NCBI RefSeq assembly: GCF_012328925.1
Contig: NZ_JAAXLS010000059.1
Span: 1-39,554 of the forward strand
Direction of reading: 5' to 3'
From: Amycolatopsis acididurans
Lineage (GTDB): Bacteria; Actinomycetota; Actinomycetes; Mycobacteriales; Pseudonocardiaceae
DNA: 39,554 nt
Under the pieces are notes generated by a model. The model had not been told where the DNA came from, made no database searches, and saw only the letters and a list, made by a program, of their open reading frames with translations. The position numbers and the translations under genes were made by a program. Positions within the stretch are counted from its first letter, which is position 1. Every line of letters starts with the position of its first letter. This document shows, piece by piece, positions 15,506-24,091 of this stretch.

Positions 15506-17068
15506 ATGCGCGAAGAGGAACTCAAGTTCTCGGTGAACGACGGGTTCGTGCTGCCGGAGCTGGCCGTGCTCGCACCGCAGGGCGGCGAGGTCGTCCGGGC
15601 CGGGACACGCCGCTTGTCGGCGACTTACTACGACTCGCCCGACCTGCGACTGGCGCGTTCGGGCGTGACGTTGCGCCGCCGCACCGGCGAGGACGGCCCA
15701 CCCTGGCATCTGAAGTTGCCGACCGCAACGGCGAATGTGCGCGAGGAACTGACCGCGGCAGGCGCGCCGGACACGCCCCCGGCGGAACTGGCCCGGCTGG
15801 TCACCGGCTGGCTGCGGGCCGCCCGGTTGGTGCCGGTGGTGGCCCTGGACACGACCCGAGACGTGTGGCAGGTGCGCGACCGCGCCGGTAGGCCCCTGGT
15901 CGAGCTGGTCGATGACGCGGTCACGGTCGGCAACGGCCGCCAGCGCACCGGCGGGTTCCGTGAGCTGGAGGTCGAACGCAAGGCCGACGGTGAGCTCACC
16001 GCGGCGGTCATGCGGCGGGCCGCGACACTGCTCACCGAGACCGGGGCTAGTGGCGACGCTTTCGTGCCCAAAGCGATCCGGGCGCTGGGCCCACGAGCGC
16101 TGGAGCCTCCCGACATCGCCGCGCCCGGCCCCCTCCCGCGCCGCCCCACCGGCGGTGAGGTCGTCACGCATGCCCTGCGGCGCACCGTCGCCCGGCTGAT
16201 CGGCTACGACGTGCGGGTACGGCGGGGCGAGCCCGACGCCGTGCACCAGATGCGGGTGTGCTGCCGCCGGCTGCGCAGCGACCTGCGCGTCTTCGCGCCC
16301 CTGGTCGACTCCGACTTCGCCGCCCCCATCATCGAGCATGTGCGCTGGCTGGGTGGTGCGCTCGGTGAATCCCGCGATGCCGAGGTCCTGCGCACCCGGC
16401 TGTCTCGAACCGCCGCCCGCGACCCGCTGGCTCCCCTGGACGGGCACGCGCTCGCCGTCCTGGACACCGACCTGGCCGAGCGGGATCGACGCGCGGCGCA
16501 CGCGCTGGCCGGGGCGATGGACACCCACCGCTACGCCGAGAGCCTCGAGGTGCTCGTCGAGGCGGCCCGGCATCCCCGACTCACGGCACGAGCGCGGCGG
16601 CCCGCCACGCGAACGCTGCCGCGTCAGGTGGCCAAAGCGTGGCGCGACCTCGAGACCGCCGCGCGGCTGGGGCCACTCGACCCGGACGAGGCGTGGCACG
16701 CGGCCCGCATCCAGGCCAAGCGCGCCCGCTACGCCGCCGAAGCCGTCGCACCCGCGACCGGCAAGGACGCCGCCCGGCTCGCCAAGGCGATCGCCGAAGT
16801 CCAGGACGTCCTCGGTGAACACCACGACGCCGTCATCGCCGCCCAGCACTGGGCCGACCTCGCCGCCCAGCACCCCGACGACCCCACCGTGATGATCACC
16901 TGCGGACGGCTCGTAGAACGCGAACGTGCGGCCGCCAGAACCGACCGAGCCCGGTTCCGCCACGCCTGGAGCCGGGCCGCCAAACCCAAACGCACCCGAT
17001 GGCTCGCCGCCGACGGCGGCGTGCCGGCCGAGGCGAGGCCCACCCCGGAGGTGGCTGGTGCGCGATGA
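15506..17068 (+). CDS. CYTH and CHAD domain protein (polyphosphate-related)
   Basis: A 520-residue soluble protein. Residues 1-190 are a CYTH (triphosphate tunnel) domain beginning with EEELKFSV, which supplies the ExExK motif, followed by TYYDSPDLRLARSGVTLRRR, LKLP and FRELEVERK. Residues about 215-510 are a CHAD domain of paired helices with conserved basic residues and histidines: DAVHQMRVCCRRLRSDLRVF, GESRDAEVLR, HAARIQAKRARYAAE and LGEHHDAVIAAQ. CYTH domains hydrolyse or bind triphosphates, and CHAD binds inorganic polyphosphate, so the protein likely acts at polyphosphate granules or hydrolyses tripolyphosphate. The length fits the fused family. It overlaps the next gene by eleven bases. 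Confidence 0.92.
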   Translation: MREEELKFSVNDGFVLPELAVLAPQGGEVVRAGTRRLSATYYDSPDLRLARSGVTLRRRTGEDGPPWHLKLPTATANVREELTAAGAPDTPPAELARLVTGWLRAARLVPVVALDTTRDVWQVRDRAGRPLVELVDDAVTVGNGRQRTGGFRELEVERKADGELTAAVMRRAATLLTETGASGDAFVPKAIRALGPRALEPPDIAAPGPLPRRPTGGEVVTHALRRTVARLIGYDVRVRRGEPDAVHQMRVCCRRLRSDLRVFAPLVDSDFAAPIIEHVRWLGGALGESRDAEVLRTRLSRTAARDPLAPLDGHALAVLDTDLAERDRRAAHALAGAMDTHRYAESLEVLVEAARHPRLTARARRPATRTLPRQVAKAWRDLETAARLGPLDPDEAWHAARIQAKRARYAAEAVAPATGKDAARLAKAIAEVQDVLGEHHDAVIAAQHWADLAAQHPDDPTVMITCGRLVERERAAARTDRARFRHAWSRAAKPKRTRWLAADGGVPAEARPTPEVAGAR

Positions 17069-17903
17069 GCAGCCGATGAGCCCGACCGCGATACTGGAGC
17101 CGGCACAAGAAGATCAACTGTGGCAGGTTGAACAGCGCCTGGTCCGTGACCACGACGAGTTGCCGCCCGAGCTGGTGCGGCACGAGGTGGCCCGGGCGCG
17201 CGCCCTGTTCACGAGTGCCCGAATCACCACCTTCGTACCGATTCTGGTCGAGCGGACGGCGCGGCGACGACTGTCGGACTCCTCGATCGGGTCCGATTCT
17301 CCGCTCACGCAGGCCATGGATCAGTCAGGCGATTACGCTCGGTCGATGTCGCTACGTACGTGGGGGTGGTACACGGCCAAGCAGTTGCTGGCCGATGAGC
17401 TTCCACGGCGCTGGGCCCACACTCGCGGTGTCGCGCACCGCGCCGCGGAGGTCGCCCGGTCACTTCCGGCGGAGGACCGCCAGATCCTGATCGCCGCGGC
17501 ATGGCTGCACGACATCGGGTACGCCGAAGAGCTGATCGACACCGGCTTCCACCAGCTCGACGGGGCGCGCTACCTCGCCGCACGCGGGGTGCCGCGCCGC
17601 GTATGCGCGCTGGTGGCACACCATGCCGGCGCCGCCGCCGTCGCTGCGGTCCGTGGGCTGTCCGCCGAGCTCGCCGAGTTCGACGACGAACAAGGGCCGG
17701 TCCGCGACGCGCTCTGGTACTGCGACATGACCACCGCCCCAGACGGCACGCCCGTGTCATTCGCCGAACGCATGCGCGAGTTACGCGCCCGCCGAAGCCC
17801 CGACGATCCCGTGATCCAAGCGCTGGCCGGCAATGAATCCGAGCGCGCGGCGGCCGTGAGCCGCACCGAGGAGCTGCTGCACAGCACGGCGACACTCGTC
17901 TGA
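17058..17903 (+). CDS. Three-helix-bundle plus HD-domain protein
   Basis: A 281-residue protein. I chose GTG 17058 because GGAGG lies six bases before it; ATG 17076 is the alternative. Residues about 15-75 (EQRLVRDHDELPPELVRHEV, ALFTSARITTFVPILVERTA) match the small three-helix-bundle dimerisation domain of actinobacterial proteins. From about residue 97 (MSLRTWGWYTAKQLLADELP) an HD phosphohydrolase domain follows, with HTRGVAHRA, AAWLHDIGYAEEL (His151-Asp152), HQLDGARYLA and ALVAHHAG as metal ligands. HD domains cleave phosphate esters of nucleotides or cyclic nucleotides. The two parts are usually separate genes; here one frame joins them without a stop, although an internal start at 17346 could also give the HD domain alone. 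It is coupled to the CHAD gene. Confidence 0.82.
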   Translation: MRDEQPMSPTAILEPAQEDQLWQVEQRLVRDHDELPPELVRHEVARARALFTSARITTFVPILVERTARRRLSDSSIGSDSPLTQAMDQSGDYARSMSLRTWGWYTAKQLLADELPRRWAHTRGVAHRAAEVARSLPAEDRQILIAAAWLHDIGYAEELIDTGFHQLDGARYLAARGVPRRVCALVAHHAGAAAVAAVRGLSAELAEFDDEQGPVRDALWYCDMTTAPDGTPVSFAERMRELRARRSPDDPVIQALAGNESERAAAVSRTEELLHSTATLV

Positions 17904-18213
17904 GGCGCCAGGCGTGCGCCGGAGTACGTGGCCACCATCCAGGTTGCCACGCGTCGATCGCGGCAGGGGCGACGGCAACGGTGGCCGGTTGATGTCGATG
18001 GCTCGGCCCGGAGCAGGGTTTCGGCTCGGGCGTGAGACACGAATGAAGTAACTCTCTGGCGGCTCAGCACGGCATGCGTTGCGGTGCTGACCTTGCTGAC
18101 GCCGCACGTTGGGCCGCGTCGGTGGCGGTGATCGTCACCGTTGTGAGTGGTCGCTGCCTTCTGCCGTTCCGCTCCCCAGATGCGAAGGTGATCTTGAAAT
18201 GGGAGGGAGCCGT
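17904..18213 (+). other. Intergenic region upstream of the VanZ gene
   Basis: This 310-base stretch has no gene I can support. It contains a short inverted repeat, CGGTGA-TCG-TCACCG at 18126-18140, about 75 bases before the VanZ start, which could be an operator. GGGAGGGAG at its end is the VanZ ribosome site. Confidence 0.4.
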
Positions 18214-18798
18214 ATGGACACGGTGCTGGAGCGGATGATCCCGGTAACGATTCTGACGGTGCCGGGTGCCCTGGTCGTCTGGGTGCTGCTGGCCGCCAGA
18301 CGTCGCCGTCGCTGTCCGGCGATGACGGCCACGTTCACCGCCGGGATCGACACCGCGATCCTGTTGTGCGCCGGGCTCGTGTTCGCGTTGGTGACGGCGC
18401 CCGGCGGGCACACGCATACCAGCACACTGCATCTGGTCCCCGGGCAGGACATCGCCGACGTCCTCACGCAGGACGACGCGGTGTGGCAGATCGCCGGCAA
18501 CCTGGTGCTGCTGGCTCCGCTGGCCGCGCTCGTCCCGATCCGGGTGCGCGCCCTGCGATCGCTCCCACGTCTCGCCTTCGTCATGTTCGCGATCTCGGTC
18601 GGAATTGAGGCGCTGCAATACTTTCTGCACGCCGACCGTGTCACCGCCACCGACGATGCGCTGCTCAACACGATCGGTGCCACCGTCGGTGCGGGCCTGG
18701 GCCGCAGTCTGTGGCGGGGTCTGGCGGTGCCGATTCCCCGGCCACGCACTGCCGCTGACATGCTGACCGCACAGCCCACGGCCTCCGCTGAGCACTGA
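18214..18798 (+). CDS. VanZ-family membrane protein
   Basis: A 194-residue protein with four or five membrane helices. The start at 18214 follows GGGAGGGAG; an in-frame extension to 18109 has no ribosome site. Helices lie at about residues 8-27, 40-58 and 95-125. The segment WQIAGNLVLLAPLAALVPI carries the N-(I/L)-L-LF-P-like core of VanZ proteins, and SVGIEALQYFLHADRVTATD followed by DALLNTIGATVGAGLG is the conserved (E)xxQ...R..D..D...N..G pattern of the family. VanZ of Enterococcus lowers susceptibility to teicoplanin by an unknown route. In actinobacteria such proteins are chromosomal envelope proteins. No van genes are adjacent, so this is not a resistance cassette. Confidence 0.85.
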   Translation: MDTVLERMIPVTILTVPGALVVWVLLAARRRRRCPAMTATFTAGIDTAILLCAGLVFALVTAPGGHTHTSTLHLVPGQDIADVLTQDDAVWQIAGNLVLLAPLAALVPIRVRALRSLPRLAFVMFAISVGIEALQYFLHADRVTATDDALLNTIGATVGAGLGRSLWRGLAVPIPRPRTAADMLTAQPTASAEH

Positions 18799-18838
18799 TG
18801 CGGGCATCGTGCTGAAGCGTCGACGATCCGCGGGTCGG

Positions 18839-20161
18839 TCAGTTGACGCAGGGGGTTCCGGTGTCAGACTGCACGGGTGCGCCGTTGGGTGGGGCCTGCG
18901 TCGGTGCGCCAGGTCCGCTTACCGAGGCGAGGTTGACGGTGATGGTGTTGCTCGCTGCTGCGGCGGCGCCGTTGTTGCTGCCGTCGAAGGTGGACTGGAT
19001 GATCTGGCGGATCTGTTTCGGGTCGATGCGGTTGGCGCTTTCGCCGTTGACGGTGTAGAAGCCGGTGATCGGCAGAGTCTGGAACACGGTGTTGCCGCCG
19101 GTGAGGTTCTGCAGCTGGGTGGCCATAGAGAACGCGCTCCAGCCCTGGTCGATGACGATGTCTCGTTTCGCCGCGTCCATGAGGGTGGTGGTGGTGAACG
19201 GGTTGAGCAACGTGGCGGGGCTGCGGATGTTGTGTGAGGCCGAGGACAGGAATGCCTGCTGGCGGTGCGTGCGGTCCAGGTCGCCGTTGGGTAGACCGTG
19301 GCGTTGCCGGACGAATGCCAGTGCCTGCGCGCCGTTGAGTGTCTGCACCCCGGCGGGGAAGACCGCTCCGGAGTAGGCGGAGTCGTCGACCGCGTGGTTG
19401 AGGCATACCTGAATGCCGCCGAGCGCGTTGGCCAGGTCGTAGAAGCCGGCGAGGCTGATTTCCGCGATGTGGTCGATCGGTACCCCGGTGAGGTCGCGGA
19501 CCGTCTGGGTTTCGAGTTTGCGCCCGGCTTCGCGGCCGATGGTCTCCAGCTGGTGCTGGTCGCTGACGCCCTGCTTGTGTGCGGCGGTTTCGGCGGTGGC
19601 CTTGGCGTTGCCGTAGGCTTCCTTGATTTTGTGCAGCCCGTATCCGGGCACGTTGACCGCGTCGTCGCGGGGGATGGAGAACGCTTGCACCTTGCCACCG
19701 TTCGCGGGGATGTGCATGAGGATGAGGGTGTTGGTGTTGTAGCCGCCTTCGTTGCCGTCCCCGGCGTGCAGCTGGTCCAAAATGGTCTGTGGGAGTTGCT
19801 GGCCGTTTTGATCTTTGCGGGTGTCCAGGCCCATCAACAAGATGTTCGTGCCGCCGTCGGTGGAGGTGGGCGCGCCGTCCAGCGCGTGCGAGGAGGCCAT
19901 CGTGGAGGACATGTCCTGGAACTGGTACAGGTCGTAGCCGACCAAGGCGAGCAGCAGCACCAGTACGACGAGCATGGTCCGGCGGGCGATCCGTCCCCAA
20001 CGCCGCCGTGGGCGTGTCCGTGGCGGCGGGGTAGCAGGAGGTTGCCCGATGCCGGGCGGTCGCCGCGGAGGCGTGTACCCGGGATTGCGGTAAGGGTTGC
20101 CCGCGGGCGGGTTTCCCGGTGACCATCGCGGATCACGCCGGCCTGCCTGCCAGTCGTCCAC
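18839..20161 (-). CDS. LytR-CpsA-Psr (LCP) family cell-wall ligase
   Basis: A 440-residue membrane-anchored protein. Start GTG 20161 has GAGGAGG five bases upstream. A proline- and arginine-rich cytosolic head (1-60) is followed by one helix (62-80) and an extracellular LCP domain beginning GGTNILLMGLDTRKDQNG. Conserved arginine and aspartate motifs include FSIPRDDAVNVPGYGLHKIK, YSGAVFPAGVQTLNGAQALA and FVRQRHGLPNGDLDRTHRQQ. LCP enzymes move polyprenyl-linked glycopolymers (teichoic acid-like polymers, arabinogalactan or capsule) to peptidoglycan. There is no LytR_C domain; the short tail ends GTPCVN. It is divergently arranged with the antiporter remnant and is a paralogue of the LCP gene at 22437. 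Confidence 0.9.
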   Translation of the reverse strand: MDDWQAGRRDPRWSPGNPPAGNPYRNPGYTPPRRPPGIGQPPATPPPRTRPRRRWGRIARRTMLVVLVLLLALVGYDLYQFQDMSSTMASSHALDGAPTSTDGGTNILLMGLDTRKDQNGQQLPQTILDQLHAGDGNEGGYNTNTLILMHIPANGGKVQAFSIPRDDAVNVPGYGLHKIKEAYGNAKATAETAAHKQGVSDQHQLETIGREAGRKLETQTVRDLTGVPIDHIAEISLAGFYDLANALGGIQVCLNHAVDDSAYSGAVFPAGVQTLNGAQALAFVRQRHGLPNGDLDRTHRQQAFLSSASHNIRSPATLLNPFTTTTLMDAAKRDIVIDQGWSAFSMATQLQNLTGGNTVFQTLPITGFYTVNGESANRIDPKQIRQIIQSTFDGSNNGAAAAASNTITVNLASVSGPGAPTQAPPNGAPVQSDTGTPCVN

Positions 20162-20281
20162 TTTGTCCTCCTCGCCCGGTGCCGGTGCGGACTGCTCGCG
20201 CGCAGGTTAGCGGGATACGCCCGGTGATCGCTGTCGGGGCAGCGTTGACGGGGTTTTTCGGGGCCGGGCATCGTTCATCGC

Positions 20282-20911
20282 ATGTCTGACGCGGTGGACA
20301 CCTCGCCGGAGCCCGTAAGCGCGTTTCGGGGCTGGGGTTTCGATGTGTGGTTGTGGATCGGCACCATCGCGTCGGCCGTGGTGGCGGCCTGGGCCCATTT
20401 CACGGGTGCGGGCGATGTGCCGGAGTTCGTGGCCGCGCTGGTCGGGCTCGCGTTCACATCGACCGTGATGAGCCGCAGCCTCGACCAGGTCACTGGGCGG
20501 CTCAGCCGCAACGCGGTGGGACTGTTCCAGGCGGTCACCGGCAACGTTCCGGAACTGGTCATCGGCGCCTTCGCCTTGTTCAATCACCTGGACTAAGTGG
20601 TACTGGGCACGATCGCCGGGTCGGCGTTGAACCTGCTGCTGTTCGCCAACGGACTCGCCTACATCGCTGGCGGGGCGCGGCACCGGGTGCTGGCGATCGA
20701 TACCCAGGCGGTGCTGAGCACGTGTGTGATGCTCGTGCTGATGGTGACGGTGCTGGTCATGCCTGCCGTCGCGGTGCGGCTGCACAGCGCGGCCGAAGGG
20801 CACCACCCCCTGTCCGAGCAGGCTGAAATCGGCATTCTCGTGGCTTCGCTGATCGCTGCCTCTGCTGCCGCGCTGGTACTCGGCACAGCTGGCCCGAACC
20901 GACACGACTGA
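20282..20911 (+). pseudogene. Half-size Ca2+/cation antiporter (CaCA-type) split by an in-frame stop
   Basis: Two 104-residue pieces lie in one frame, separated only by the TAA at 20594-20596. The first ends AVGLFQAVTGNVPELVIGAF, then ALFNHLD; the second starts VVLGTIAGSALNLLLFANGL, then AYIAGGARH. Joined, they match the alpha-1 repeat of CaCA-family Ca2+/H+ antiporters (GNxPEL, then GSxxxNxLL). About six helices are predicted. Intact family members are about 350 residues and have a second alpha repeat; here the frame ends at a TGA after 209 residues. So there is both a nonsense codon, at a place where a CAA or GAA would be conservative, and no second half. It may be dead, or the two pieces may be made separately, since GTG follows the stop directly. 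Confidence 0.7.
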
Positions 20912-21193
20912 TCATTCGCGCCGCGCACTGCATCGTGCCCCCTCGGTGGCAACATGCACAAAGACTGTCTGCCCGACTTTTCCGTGGAGATGCGCGGTAA
21001 TCGTTTTTCGCACTACTTGCCCGGTAAGCGCTGACAAGAGGCCGAATGTCGAATCCTTCCGGTCTGCGGTCTGGTCGTATTTCCTGTCGTCAACGCGATG
21101 ACTGCGTCCGTTCAGCCGTGCGTCTTTTTGTTGTGCGATAAACGGCGCTGCTCGATCGGTCCCCCTGGTCATAAAGGCGGAAGGAACTACGCG

Positions 21194-22282
21194 ATGTCAT
21201 TTCGGATGAGGCGGCTTTCCCGCAGGACTGCCGTCGCGACGGTGGCCGGTGCGGCTGCTGTCGCGGGTGTTGCGGTGTGTGCAATGCCGAGCGCCGGTGC
21301 GACGCCGACGACCGGTGGCGACACGATCGCGCTGCCGCCCGGGTACACGGCGCAGACGTTTGCCACCGGTGGCGCGCTGACCGGCCCGGATGACATCAGC
21401 CGACTCGACGGCAATATCTACGTCGCCTACCAGAACGGTGTCGGGGCGATGGGGGAGCCGTCGCCGAGTGGTGCGACCGCGAGCACTCTGGTCGAGTACT
21501 CCCCGGCAGGCACGTCGCTCGCCCGGTGGAACCTCACCGGCAAGATCGACGGCATGTCGGCCGACACCGCGAACCACCGGATCGTGGCCACGGTGAACGA
21601 GGACGGTAACAGCAGCCTGTACACCGTCACCCCCGGCGCGACCGGCCCGCAGGTGCAGCACTACGCCTATACCGGACTCACCCATGGCGGCGGCACCGAC
21701 GCGATCAGCTTCGTCAACGGCGCGATGTATGTCAGCGCGTCCAACCCGGCACCCGACGCGAACGGCACCACGTTCAGCAAGCCCGCGCTCTACCGGGTCA
21801 CGCTGTCCGGTACCACCGCCACCGCGACGCCGGTGCTGCGGGACAACTCGACGGCGATCGACGCCGGCAACGGCAAACCGGTCACCCTCAACCTGTCCGA
21901 CCCGGACTCCAACGAGGTGATTCCCGCCCAGGCTCCGCAGTACGCGGGTGATCTGCTGTTGACCAGCCAAGGTGACTCCGAGCAGATCTACCTGTCCAAC
22001 CCGGGCACCCCGCGGCAGACCGCAACTCTGGTCAAGCTCAACACCCAGGTCGACGACACCGCCGTGACCACCGGCGCCGGAACCCTCTACGTCGTCGACG
22101 GCGCCACCGACAAGGTCATCGTGATCAGCGGTCCGTTCAGCGCCGGTCAGATATTCACCAGCGTGCCCAACGACTCCAAGGTCAATCCCGGCACCCTCGG
22201 CGACCTCGACCTCAAGACCGGTAGCGTGAGCCCATTCGGTAAGGGCTTCGGAAGCCCGAAGGGCCTGCTCTTCCTACCCTGA
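21194..22282 (+). CDS. Secreted beta-propeller-like protein, function unknown
   Basis: A 362-residue exported protein. The start at 21194 has GGAAGGA upstream; the frame extends further but without a signal. The N-terminus (MSFRMRRLSRRTAVATVAGA, then a hydrophobic run and a cleavage site near SAGA) is a signal peptide with basic head. The mature protein has evenly spaced strand-like repeats such as GPDDISRLDGNIYVAYQNGV, KIDGMSADTANHRIVATVNE, GGTDAISFVNGAMYVSAS and TGAGTLYVVDGATDKVIVIS, as in NHL or SMP-30-like propellers. No catalytic residues can be named. It is followed by a strong terminator, so it is probably a single-gene unit. Binding or sensing of an extracellular molecule is possible. 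Confidence 0.75.
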   Translation: MSFRMRRLSRRTAVATVAGAAAVAGVAVCAMPSAGATPTTGGDTIALPPGYTAQTFATGGALTGPDDISRLDGNIYVAYQNGVGAMGEPSPSGATASTLVEYSPAGTSLARWNLTGKIDGMSADTANHRIVATVNEDGNSSLYTVTPGATGPQVQHYAYTGLTHGGGTDAISFVNGAMYVSASNPAPDANGTTFSKPALYRVTLSGTTATATPVLRDNSTAIDAGNGKPVTLNLSDPDSNEVIPAQAPQYAGDLLLTSQGDSEQIYLSNPGTPRQTATLVKLNTQVDDTAVTTGAGTLYVVDGATDKVIVISGPFSAGQIFTSVPNDSKVNPGTLGDLDLKTGSVSPFGKGFGSPKGLLFLP

Positions 22283-22305
22283 CTGCGGTCCGGCGCACGA
22301 ACCGG

Positions 22306-22334
22306 CCCCCGCACCGAGGTGTTCGGTGCGGGGG
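22306..22334 (+). terminator. Hairpin terminator after the secreted propeller gene
   Basis: A perfect 12-base inverted repeat (CCCCCGCACCGA at 22306-22317 and its complement at 22323-22334) with a five-base loop starts 24 bases after the stop codon at 22280-22282. No T-run follows. Confidence 0.8.
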
Positions 22335-22436
22335 CGGCCGCAAGTCAGGAGATCACCAACTCCTCACACGCCGCGTCGCTACCATCAAGCTGTCCTGACT
22401 GGACAGCGGATGGCGGGAACCAGAAAGAGGGTCGCG

Positions 22437-23999
22437 GTGCGGGATAAGCGGACGATCCAACTCGCCCCGGGCGACGCTCGGCACCGTCGTTCGGCGTTGG
22501 CCGGCAAGGCCGTGATCCTCGTCGTCGCGGCGCTGGTGGTAACGGGCACGGGATACGGCTGGCTGCAGTTGCACACGTTGACAGCGGGCCTGCGCACGTC
22601 GGATGCGCTGGCGGGCGAGGCGGGCTCGGCACACGGCGACACCAACATCCTGATCATGGGGCTGGACTCGCGGCTGGATGAGACCGGGCATCCGCTCCCG
22701 CAGGACATCTACAACGCGCTGCATGCCGGGGACGAGCAGGACGGCGGTTACAACTCCAACGTGCTGATGCTGCTGCACGTGCCCGGCGACGGCGGCCGGG
22801 CGACCGCGATGTCGATTCCTCGGGACGATTACGCGGATCTGGCGGGCTGCCCTGACGGGGTGTGCAAGGGCAAGATCAAGCAGGCTTACGGATTCGCCTT
22901 CGATGCCAAGTCCAAGCAACTCGCGGCGCAGGGAGCGACGGACCAGGCGCAGCGAGAGCAGCTGTCCCGCGACGCCGGCCGCAAAGCCGAGATCGACACC
23001 GTCCGCCAGTTCCTCGGTGGCGTGCCGGTCGACCATTTCGTCGAGGTCACACTGGTCGCGTTCTTTCAGATCGCGCAGGTGGTCCAGCCGATCACGGTCT
23101 GCGTGGCGGAGGACACTCAGGACAGTTATTCCGGCGCGAACTTCCACAAAGGACAGCAGCAGATCAATGCCGAGCAGGCGGTGGCGTTCGTGCGGCAACG
23201 CCGCGACTATGTGCACCCCGCGTTGAACTTCACCGATCTGGACCGGGCGCGCCGGCAGCAGGCCTTCATCGTTTCCCTGGCCTACCAGCTCAAGCAAGGT
23301 GGTACGTTCGCCAATCCCGCGCAGCTGCAGCGGATCATGGACGTGGCCAAGCAGAACACCGCCCTGGATTCCCATTTGGACCTGCTGTCCTTCGCCCGCC
23401 AGGCGTCGAATCTGACCGGCGGCAACGTCACCTTCGTGACCTTGCCGATCGACCATTTCGGCAAGGACCCGAGCGGTGAGGACGTCAACTTCGTCAATCT
23501 GCCACAGATCCACTCGATCGTCGCCCAGTTGATCGGCGCCCCGCCCACGGCACCGGCGCAGCCGTCTGTGACGGTGAAGGCGGGGACGGTGTCCATTGTG
23601 AACGCCACCAGCCGGGACGGGCTCGCCGCGCAGACCCAGCGATTGCTGACCGGCCGGGGATTCACCGTGGGCAGCGTGGGCACCGACACGCGGCATCTCG
23701 CTGCCTCGACAATCTTCTACGGCGGCGGCGCGGCCGACACCGCGAACGCGCTCGCCGCGGCGCTGGGTGGCGGGATCACGGTCTCCCGGTCCGCCGAACT
23801 GGCGGCCGGGCACATCCAGTTGATCCTGGGCAGCGATTTCCGCCTGCCCGCTACCGGTGGTGGTGGCGACCCTGGTGGCGCGGCGCGAACCACCAGCAGC
23901 AGTTCCAGTCCGACGAGCACACCGCCGTCATCGGCCGACAGCGGTGAGGATGCCGGGCTGGGCGGCATCAGCGGCGGAGGCATTCCCTGCGTCAAATAG
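22437..23999 (+). CDS. LCP-family cell-wall ligase with LytR_C domain
   Basis: A 520-residue protein from GTG 22437, which has AAGAGGG five bases before it; ATG 22410 is an alternative. One helix (AGKAVILVVAALVVTGTGYG) follows a short basic head. The LCP domain begins at DTNILIMGLDSRLDETGHPL and includes MSIPRDDYADL, DHFVEVTLVAFFQIAQVV and FVRQRRDYVHPALNFTDLDR with its conserved arginines. After about residue 380 a LytR_C domain follows (VTVKAGTVSIVNATSRDGLA, then QRLLTGRGF and ILGSDF), and then a Ser/Thr/Pro linker. The protein ends GGGIPCVK, much like the GTPCVN end of the other LCP protein. The enzyme attaches glycopolymers to peptidoglycan. A terminator-like hairpin follows directly. Confidence 0.92.
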   Translation: MRDKRTIQLAPGDARHRRSALAGKAVILVVAALVVTGTGYGWLQLHTLTAGLRTSDALAGEAGSAHGDTNILIMGLDSRLDETGHPLPQDIYNALHAGDEQDGGYNSNVLMLLHVPGDGGRATAMSIPRDDYADLAGCPDGVCKGKIKQAYGFAFDAKSKQLAAQGATDQAQREQLSRDAGRKAEIDTVRQFLGGVPVDHFVEVTLVAFFQIAQVVQPITVCVAEDTQDSYSGANFHKGQQQINAEQAVAFVRQRRDYVHPALNFTDLDRARRQQAFIVSLAYQLKQGGTFANPAQLQRIMDVAKQNTALDSHLDLLSFARQASNLTGGNVTFVTLPIDHFGKDPSGEDVNFVNLPQIHSIVAQLIGAPPTAPAQPSVTVKAGTVSIVNATSRDGLAAQTQRLLTGRGFTVGSVGTDTRHLAASTIFYGGGAADTANALAAALGGGITVSRSAELAAGHIQLILGSDFRLPATGGGGDPGGAARTTSSSSSPTSTPPSSADSGEDAGLGGISGGGIPCVK

Positions 24000-24000
24000 C

Positions 24001-24033
24001 CCGACAGCCCGTGCCCCCGGGCGGCGGTGTCGG
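24001..24033 (+). terminator. Hairpin directly after the LCP stop codon
   Basis: A stacked stem: CCGACA pairs with TGTCGG (24001-24006 with 24028-24033) and, inside it, GCCCG pairs with CGGGC (24007-24011 with 24018-24022). It begins two bases after the TAG. There is an unpaired GGCGG on one side, so it is weaker than the hairpin at 22306. Confidence 0.5.
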
Positions 24034-24091
24034 CAGCGCCGGCGAAGTGGTGTGATCGTCCGAGGCGTTCGGTGGTGGGAAAGGGACACGG

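Noticed and set aside
15404..16963. A 519-codon open frame antisense to the CYTH-CHAD gene
   Set aside because: It is a shadow of the sense gene, with no motif, and it has no ribosome site.
18214..18798. Glycopeptide-resistance gene cluster suggested by the VanZ protein
   Set aside because: No vanH, vanA, vanX or VanS/R-like genes are in the window. VanZ-family proteins are common in actinobacterial genomes without resistance.
20594..20596. Recoded or read-through stop in the antiporter gene
   Set aside because: The codon is TAA, not the TGA used for selenocysteine, and no supporting structure was seen downstream. A nonsense mutation or sequence error is simpler.
22353..23813. A 486-codon open frame antisense to the second LCP gene
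   Set aside because: The sense strand encodes clear LCP and LytR_C domains, and the antisense product is Arg/Val-rich without domains.
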